Source: Apostichopus japonicus
Taxonomy: Eukaryota > Echinodermata > Holothuroidea > Aspidochirotida > Stichopodidae
Direction of reading: 5' to 3'
DNA: 64,000 nucleotides
NCBI RefSeq assembly: GCF_037975245.1
Contig: NC_092569.1
Span: 30,008,168 to 30,072,167, forward strand
The notes beneath the pieces are model-generated. The model did no database searches. It was not told where the DNA came from and was given only the letters and a program-made list of their open reading frames with translations. Shown here piece after piece: positions 59,701 to 64,000 of this stretch. The first letter of the stretch is position 1. The number at the start of each line of letters is the position of its first letter. The position numbers were made by a program, and so were the translations under genes.

Positions 59701-60025
59701 CGTCTAAGGCAAAACACACTTGTCCTTTCGCGAAGTTGAATATACTCAGTATTTAAATTGAAGGCTTTCTTACTGAATGTCATTAAGTATTTTAATCCGT
59801 GTGTACCTATTTCTTGTAAGATGCTACCACTCAGTTTGTTTTAACATTTAACTTTACTAAAATTGGCGCAGCAGCTCATTGATGTGACTTGAAACAGTCA
59901 GAAGATATTCAATAGAGTAATACATTATAAAAAAAAGAATAAAAAATGGAAAGACTTACCATTTCTGTTCCAAACGGGTTCCAAATCGTCAAAACAGTTA
60001 AACAAACTTTGAAAAAATTCTCCAT
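50400..60025 (-). CDS. Gene B: secreted FReD-TIL-EGF-FReD protein, complete
   Basis: Eight coding exons, sum 1677 nt, giving about 558 residues, all open and in matching phases. Order: signal peptide (1-22), linker, FReD1 N and middle parts (about 33-178), TIL-like module (179-249), one EGF fused to FReD2 N part (250-351), FReD2 middle (352-440), FReD2 C part (440-558). FReD2 keeps the DQDND calcium site, CAERHRGAWW and MKIRP. It is the short version of gene A, with one EGF in place of eight, and may show the ancestral layout. Secreted; ligand unknown. Two copies of one mobile element family lie in its introns. Confidence 0.86.
50759..53356. other. Gene B last intron
   Basis: 2.6 kb, against 1.13 kb in gene A. 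The excess is the 888-bp element plus unrelated AT-rich DNA with G runs at about 50891-50908 and 51152-51166. No exon seen. Confidence 0.65.
51853..52740. mobile_element. TIR element with TTTCGCCCAAC subterminal repeats, copy 1
   Basis: The left end carries GGTCACTTCGCCCAAC and further CATTTCGCCCAACC words; the right end carries the same words inverted. The insertion is flanked by ATACT (51848-51852 and 52741-52745), and gene A has the simple site near 16665. No transposase inside, so it is non-autonomous. The superfamily was not identified. Confidence 0.8.
53357..53621 (-). CDS. Gene B exon 7: FReD2 middle part
   Basis: 265 nt, phase 0 to 1. Codes VFQRRSSASVDFYRGW, YKNGFGNKNHDHWLGNKYI and YQLRIDLRDS. 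Standard GTGAGT donor, unlike gene A. One codon longer than gene A near the end. Confidence 0.86.
53884..54189 (-). CDS. Gene B exon 6: EGF fused to FReD2 N-terminal part
   Basis: 306 nt, phase 0-0. A type-V EGF (VGDFYVNPRC, NQIIKASYQC, HATCAKRNGVRNCYC, GDGETC) passes into QDCYDLYVSGTRSDG and GGGWT. It corresponds to gene A exon 13 but has the other EGF subtype and two fewer residues at the junction. Confidence 0.86.
54190..54723. other. Gene B intron between TIL and EGF exons
   Basis: 534 bp, homologous to each intron in the gene A EGF array, including GTCAGTACGG at the donor and ACAATGAATAAGG further in. Present once here. Confidence 0.75.
54724..54935 (-). CDS. Gene B exon 5: TIL-like cysteine-rich module
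   Basis: 212 nt, phase 1 to 0. Codes IEWCPANEIFSNETC, TCDDPDTC, QCVCVGDYLR and a QCNCFVDKKGSVLT end. Cysteines match the gene A copy. Confidence 0.8.
54936..55789. other. Gene B intron between FReD1 and TIL exons
   Basis: 854 bp, homologous to 24291-25163. It has the empty site for the gene C SINE at about 55630-55645. No FReD C-terminal exon is present. Confidence 0.7.
55790..56054 (-). CDS. Gene B exon 4: FReD1 middle part
   Basis: 265 nt, phase 0 to 1. Codes VLQRRRSDSVNF, SWEDFRNGFG, FWIGNEKIAYLTNQ and YQLRMDFENVAGETYFVTY. Donor GTAAGTG. Confidence 0.87.
56301..56473 (-). CDS. Gene B exon 3: FReD1 N-terminal part
   Basis: 173 nt, phase 1 to 0. Same PAYPRDCKEV start, SAVYLIKPDGYPEPFEAYC strand and GGWT end as in genes A and C; AYCDND is AYCNND here. 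Confidence 0.87.
56474..57758. other. Gene B intron 2
   Basis: 1.29 kb including the 629-bp element at 57055-57683; the rest matches gene A and C introns 2. Confidence 0.65.
57055..57683. mobile_element. TIR element with TTTCGCCCAAC subterminal repeats, copy 2
   Basis: Ends GGTCACTTCGCCCAAC and its inverse, each followed by more TTTCGCCC words. Flanked by ATAC (57051-57054 and 57684-57687). The inside matches copy 1 in reverse, for example TTTATTTTGGGTTATG at 52039 and its complement near 57480. It is about 260 bp shorter than copy 1. Genes A and C have the empty site near 26790 and 2670. Confidence 0.8.
57759..57789 (-). CDS. Gene B exon 2: 31-nt mini-exon
   Basis: Acceptor TACGCAG, donor GTAGGTG. 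Codes VIVSAEGRSP plus one base, phase 0 to 1. Confidence 0.75.
57790..59959. other. Gene B intron 1
   Basis: 2.2 kb, against 6.1 and 6.9 kb in genes A and C. The matching pieces, for example at about 58600-58700 and 29580-29670, show it lost long inner segments. No exon seen. Confidence 0.65.
59960..60025 (-). CDS. Gene B exon 1: signal peptide
   Basis: 22 residues beginning MENFFKVCLTVLTIW, hydrophobic. Phase 0 donor GTAAGTC. Start codon at 60023-60025, the same as in the paralogues. Confidence 0.82.
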
Positions 60026-60913
60026 GATTTCGGGTTTGAAGAAATGTCACGTTGAAGGGCAAGATGAAAAATGACACAGAGTATCCAGTTAGGGGTAACC
60101 AATACCTTATTGCAATGACTGTAGTAGTATGGATGTCCATTAATGCCATCATTTTATTTGAAACATGATTTGGTGAACAGCTTATTCAAAACGTACTGCA
60201 CATATATAGTATTATTTGGCTTGTATGTAAAGAGGACTATTCTACATCAGCAATCCTTGAGGAGTTTTAATTTCAAGTGTATTTTTGTTTGGAAGCGTTT
60301 CGTCGGATAAATATGGACACCATGCCTCTGGGCATTATGCATCTGGATGCATAATTTTTGTTGGATTTCCACATTTCGAACGAAGAGTTATTCATCACCA
60401 CTGGTGAGCTGTTGTACTTATATTTTATGTTAGGAATTACACCCACAAATACCAACATACCCTTCTCTGTCTAATCAAGTTACAGGTAGAGAACATGTCT
60501 TAAAAGTTTAACAACATTAACATTCATCAATCAGCAAAGATTGACAGGCTGATTATATTTATAAAAGAAACAAGTTGTACTAAATATTCTATTTCTTTCT
60601 ATGCAACTAATGATGATACCCTGGCATTTATCATTCACTTGGCACATATGGCCAGTGCCCTTATCAAATCCCATGAACTACATTGCGGTAGGTAATTCAT
60701 TTAAATCTAGATAACAATAACGATATCTCAATCACATAGTCCGCCGTTCCACGAAAATATTGTTTGATCTATCAAATAATATATTAAATCCTATTCCATA
60801 TAAATAGTTTCCAACTACTTCATAAAGATGACATGCATAATAATGCGGCAGCCAATAACTTCCACTGTCTACCGGTTGCGTTTGCAATGCAGATTATACT
60901 GATACTGTGTGAC
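60026..60913. other. Upstream flank of gene B
   Basis: Homologous to the gene A and C upstream flanks for about 200 bp, including the TATA-like word near 60152, then diverges. Nothing else recognised. Confidence 0.55.
60149..60161 (-). promoter_or_regulatory. Putative core promoter of gene B
   Basis: AAATAAAATGATGG on the minus strand about 130 bp upstream of the start codon, in the block conserved with genes A and C. Confidence 0.3.
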
Positions 60914-61159
60914 TGCACCATGTACAGGTCAAAGCGCAACATTTAGAGTTACTGTATTATGCAAAGGTCTGAGTGCAACATTCAGAGTTCCTGCACTATC
61001 CAAAGGTCTGAGTGCACGATTCAAAGTTACTGCACCATTAACAGATCTGTGTTCAACATTCAGAGTGATTGCACCGTGCACAGGTTTGAATGAAACAATT
61101 GAAATTAACCGCACCATGCACAGGTCATAGTACAGCATTCAACTGGTCTGAGTGCAATG
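60914..61159. repeat. 39-bp minisatellite, about six copies
   Basis: Units start TGCACCATG or TGCACTATC, include CAGGTCTGAGTGCAACATT and end AGAGTTAC. Copies one to four are 39 bp and the fifth is about 40. As 39 is a multiple of three, an open frame appears on both strands, but it is a result of the repeat. Confidence 0.85.
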
Positions 61160-61690
61160 TCGTTATGTATTCTTTAATTTACGTAGTACACAAATGAAAT
61201 TTTGTTGTACAGTATTCTGCAAACACCATACTGCACAACGTCTCATTTTAGTGATGGTATATACATCATTATATGTGTTAAAAGATACAAGATATATTAA
61301 ATCTGATACCAAAACACGACACAACTGTCAAGAAAAAAAAAACCCAAAAGGCTCTAACTTTCTACTGAGCTTGATCAGCTGTTAAATCATGGAAATTGCA
61401 AGAATATATGATTTACGAAAAACTCTTAGTTAAGCCCTGCTGCTACAGAACTCTATCCAGGCCATTATGTAGTCAAATGGCTGAGCTTCACTTGGTTCGT
61501 TCCTAATGTAAGATTTCCTTTGTTGCTACATAGTCTATGTGATACAATAATGAAGCACCATATTCAAGTGCCTCATACCACATGGTTATCATAGGTATCT
61601 CAATTGGTCCCTTAATCACATCCACATTATATCTCTCTTGACGATATCAAGTACTAGCCTTGTTGAGGGAAAGAGTATGGTGCCAGTTTG
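61160..61690. other. No gene seen
   Basis: AT-rich sequence between the minisatellite and the first tandem duplication; nothing recognised. Confidence 0.5.
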
Positions 61691-61920
61691 TACTTCGGAT
61701 AGATATTATATAGGTACCCACATCACTCATGCATGAAAGAACATAAACAGTGACAGGGTTCCTAGCTCATCCATGCAGGGTACATCCATGCCTCAGGTAG
61801 TACTTAAGATAGATATCATATAGGTACCCACATCACTCATGCATGAAAGAACATTAACAGTGACAGGGTTCTGAACTGAATCCATGTAGAGTTCATCCAT
61901 GCCTCGGGTAGTGCTTAAAG
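61691..61920. repeat. 110-bp tandem duplication
   Basis: ATATAGGTACCCACATCACT recurs 110 bp apart (about 61709 and 61819), followed in both copies by CATGCATGAAAGAACAT and CAGTGACAGGGTTC. Confidence 0.85.
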
Positions 61921-62102
61921 TCTTACATCGAGAACCAATTCATTCTAATCAAATTGGTCCCGTGGATGTCCATTCGTGAAGTTTCTCATCTAAAAATATC
62001 AGATTTCTGGTTGGGTATGGCAAAGATGGCTTCAGATTAAGCTGGTTACTTCCTGGTCCCACTGTCTGATCAACTTCGGGGGCGACCGGTAAATCCTAGA
62101 GC

Positions 62103-62388
62103 AGAGGATATCAAGAAATGTTCTGTTATTCAATATTTATGATCCAGGATGTTTGAGCTGTGTTAAAGGTTAACAAAATGAAAGTTGAGCTATGTGTAGT
62201 ATAGTAAATATCTATACTTATTCCTTCACAATGATACTGCAATAGAGGATATCAAGACATGGTCTGTTATTAAATATTTATTATCCAGGATGTTTGAGCT
62301 GTGTTAAAGGTTAACAAAATGAAAGTTGAGCTATTGTGTAGTATATTAAATATTTATACTTATTTCTTCACCATGATCCTACAACAGA
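62103..62388. repeat. 141-bp tandem duplication
   Basis: AGAGGATATCAAG at 62103 and 62244; both are followed by ATCCAGGATGTTTGAGCTGT and GGTTAACAAAATGAAAGTTG. Confidence 0.87.
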
Positions 62389-62410
62389 AAACTGACTGAA
62401 AAATGCAAAC

Positions 62411-62651
62411 GTTTAAAATAGAAGTATCGGATAAAGTAAAAGTTTAGACTTCTAGTTTCTAAGTTCCTAATCAGGAATAACATATCTATGATATAAGACC
62501 TGATCTATCAAGCCCTTATTGTTCCGTTCATTTTAAAATAGAAGTATCTGATAAAATAAAATTTTAGACTGGATTCTAATCAGGAATAACATATCCATGA
62601 TAAAAGACCTGAGCTATCAAGCCCTTATTGCTCTGTTCATTTTAAAACGGA
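62411..62651. repeat. About 110-120-bp tandem duplication
   Basis: TTTAAAATAGAAGTATC recurs 120 bp apart, followed in both copies by AATCAGGAATAACATATC and TATCAAGCCCTTATTG. The second copy is about 10 bp shorter. Confidence 0.85.
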
Positions 62652-62799
62652 AACCTTTTTATCTGTTTAATCTGAAAAAGAAACCATAAATGATGACATC
62701 TAGACATCATCATCATGCAACAACATTATGCAAAACAAGTGGGAAATGTTGATAAAAAAAAACAGATATTTTTTTCTGTTACTCTTGTAACTGACTTAC

Positions 62800-62970
62800 T
62801 TGATGCTCTGAGATGAATTTGAGGAGTTCTATAGTTAACCTTCTACTGGAATGCAATAACTCTTGCAGGTTCTCCCTCTGGCTGAGTCTATGGGTAGCCA
62901 TCCTGTTGCAAACGTCTTTATTCAAAGCATCATCAAAGAGAGGGATTCCAAAACTGAGATCAAGTAACAT
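62800..62970 (-). CDS. Candidate first coding exon of an unrecognised gene
   Basis: From ATG at 62970, 57 codons run to a CAA|GTAAGTCAG donor at 62799. The product is leucine-rich and probably helical: RLSQRENLQELL and RRLTIELLKFISEH stand out. The same frame is open upstream to about 63225 with one TAG stop just before this ATG, so the upstream part may be 5' untranslated or the exon may be broken. The continuation should lie at lower coordinates, but none was found. I do not recognise the family. It could be a chance frame. Confidence 0.35.
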
Positions 62971-63230
62971 CTATTCTGACTCCAGATTTCTCCCTTCTTG
63001 AGCCTCCAGATCAAAGTTCAATGTGCCCCTGTTGAGTTTATCAGTCTGCTCCATGGCGTGTGGAGGGTCGGTCCCGCGACTCTCTTTAAACTTTTGTTCC
63101 GACGGATGTCTGGAGTCTGAGAGATTTCTCGTGTGTTTCCTATGAAACCCTGTCTTGATGAGTGTAATTACACCGCAGTAGTGTTGGAGATCAACGAGAG
63201 AGGCAACCTCGGAGACCAGGGTCATGCCCC

Positions 63231-63560
63231 CACGTTGTTATGAGTAACCTGTCATATTCCTGGACGAAGAAGATCAATATACTAACATGGGTGACTTAAT
63301 ACTAACAAAATGCCAGATGAAACGTCAGTGACTCATTTTACAAGTACCCCATGGTATGATCTATTTGTTACAGGTTAAGAAGCACAAAAGCAGGTCTGAA
63401 GACCAAGAAATGAATCATCATACAACATCATTTTAAGAACCCTTCTAACCCAGATCCCCCCACACATGCAGCCACCATACATAAGAACTGCAGTGTGACC
63501 TAAAAAGAAGATATAATTTGAAGATGCACATTCCTTCCTATGCCACTTTGATGAAGCCTT
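63231..63560. other. No gene seen
   Basis: Sequence between the candidate exon and the long microsatellite; nothing recognised. Confidence 0.5.
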
Positions 63561-63561
63561 G

Positions 63562-64000
<439 letters not shown>

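Noticed and set aside
60909-61138. Open frames coding 13-residue repeats on both strands
   Set aside because: The 39-bp minisatellite keeps any frame open because its unit is a multiple of three.

Overview
This is animal (metazoan) nuclear DNA: AT-rich, full of microsatellites and transposon remnants, with small exons in matching phases bounded by GT-AG splice sites. The gene family (fibrinogen-related domains joined to EGF and TIL modules) and the repeat content suggest a marine invertebrate deuterostome, perhaps an echinoderm such as a sea cucumber. That placement is inference, not shown.

All confident host genes lie on the minus strand and are three tandem paralogues of one secreted multidomain gene, read right to left. 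Gene C (665-9751, only its 5' half is inside the window), gene A (15795-33040, complete, 16 coding exons, about 1046 residues) and gene B (50400-60025, complete, 8 coding exons, about 558 residues). Each starts with a 66-nt signal-peptide exon, then a 31-nt mini-exon, then two exons coding the N-terminal and middle parts of a fibrinogen-related domain (FReD1). In A and B these are followed by a TIL-type cysteine-rich exon, one or more EGF modules, and a second FReD (FReD2) that is complete. FReD1 lacks the C-terminal third in both complete genes. FReD2 carries an extra cysteine-rich insertion. Flanking introns and intergenic DNA are also homologous, so whole gene-sized segments were duplicated.

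The most striking structure is at 17.8-23.6 kb. Gene A has eight EGF exons where gene B has one. Seven of them are 210-bp phase 0-0 exons in a tandem array with a period close to 790 bp. The tail of each 210-bp exon and the intron after it match the tail of the TIL exon and its intron. This suggests the repeat unit arose by an in-exon fusion between TIL tail and EGF module, then multiplied. Two exon subtypes partly alternate.

Between genes A and B, at 34090-43372, lies a 9283-bp LTR retrotransposon of Ty3/Gypsy type on the minus strand. It has 725-bp LTRs that look identical, a primer binding site, a polypurine tract, a gag split by a shift at an A-run, and a long pol. Its 3' LTR ends about 1 kb upstream of the gene A start codon, in the same orientation.

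Paralogue comparison dates and delimits several smaller insertions: a tRNA-derived SINE (233-503), a 380-bp TIR element (1529-1908), a hAT-like TIR element (3468-4409, decayed copy at about 27598-28730) and two oppositely oriented copies of an element with subterminal repeats (51853-52740 and 57055-57683). The right end (60-64 kb) holds a 39-bp minisatellite, three two-copy tandem duplications, one candidate exon of an unrecognised gene (62800-62970) and a long AAT-type microsatellite that runs off the window. I saw no independent tRNA or rRNA gene and no CRISPR array.
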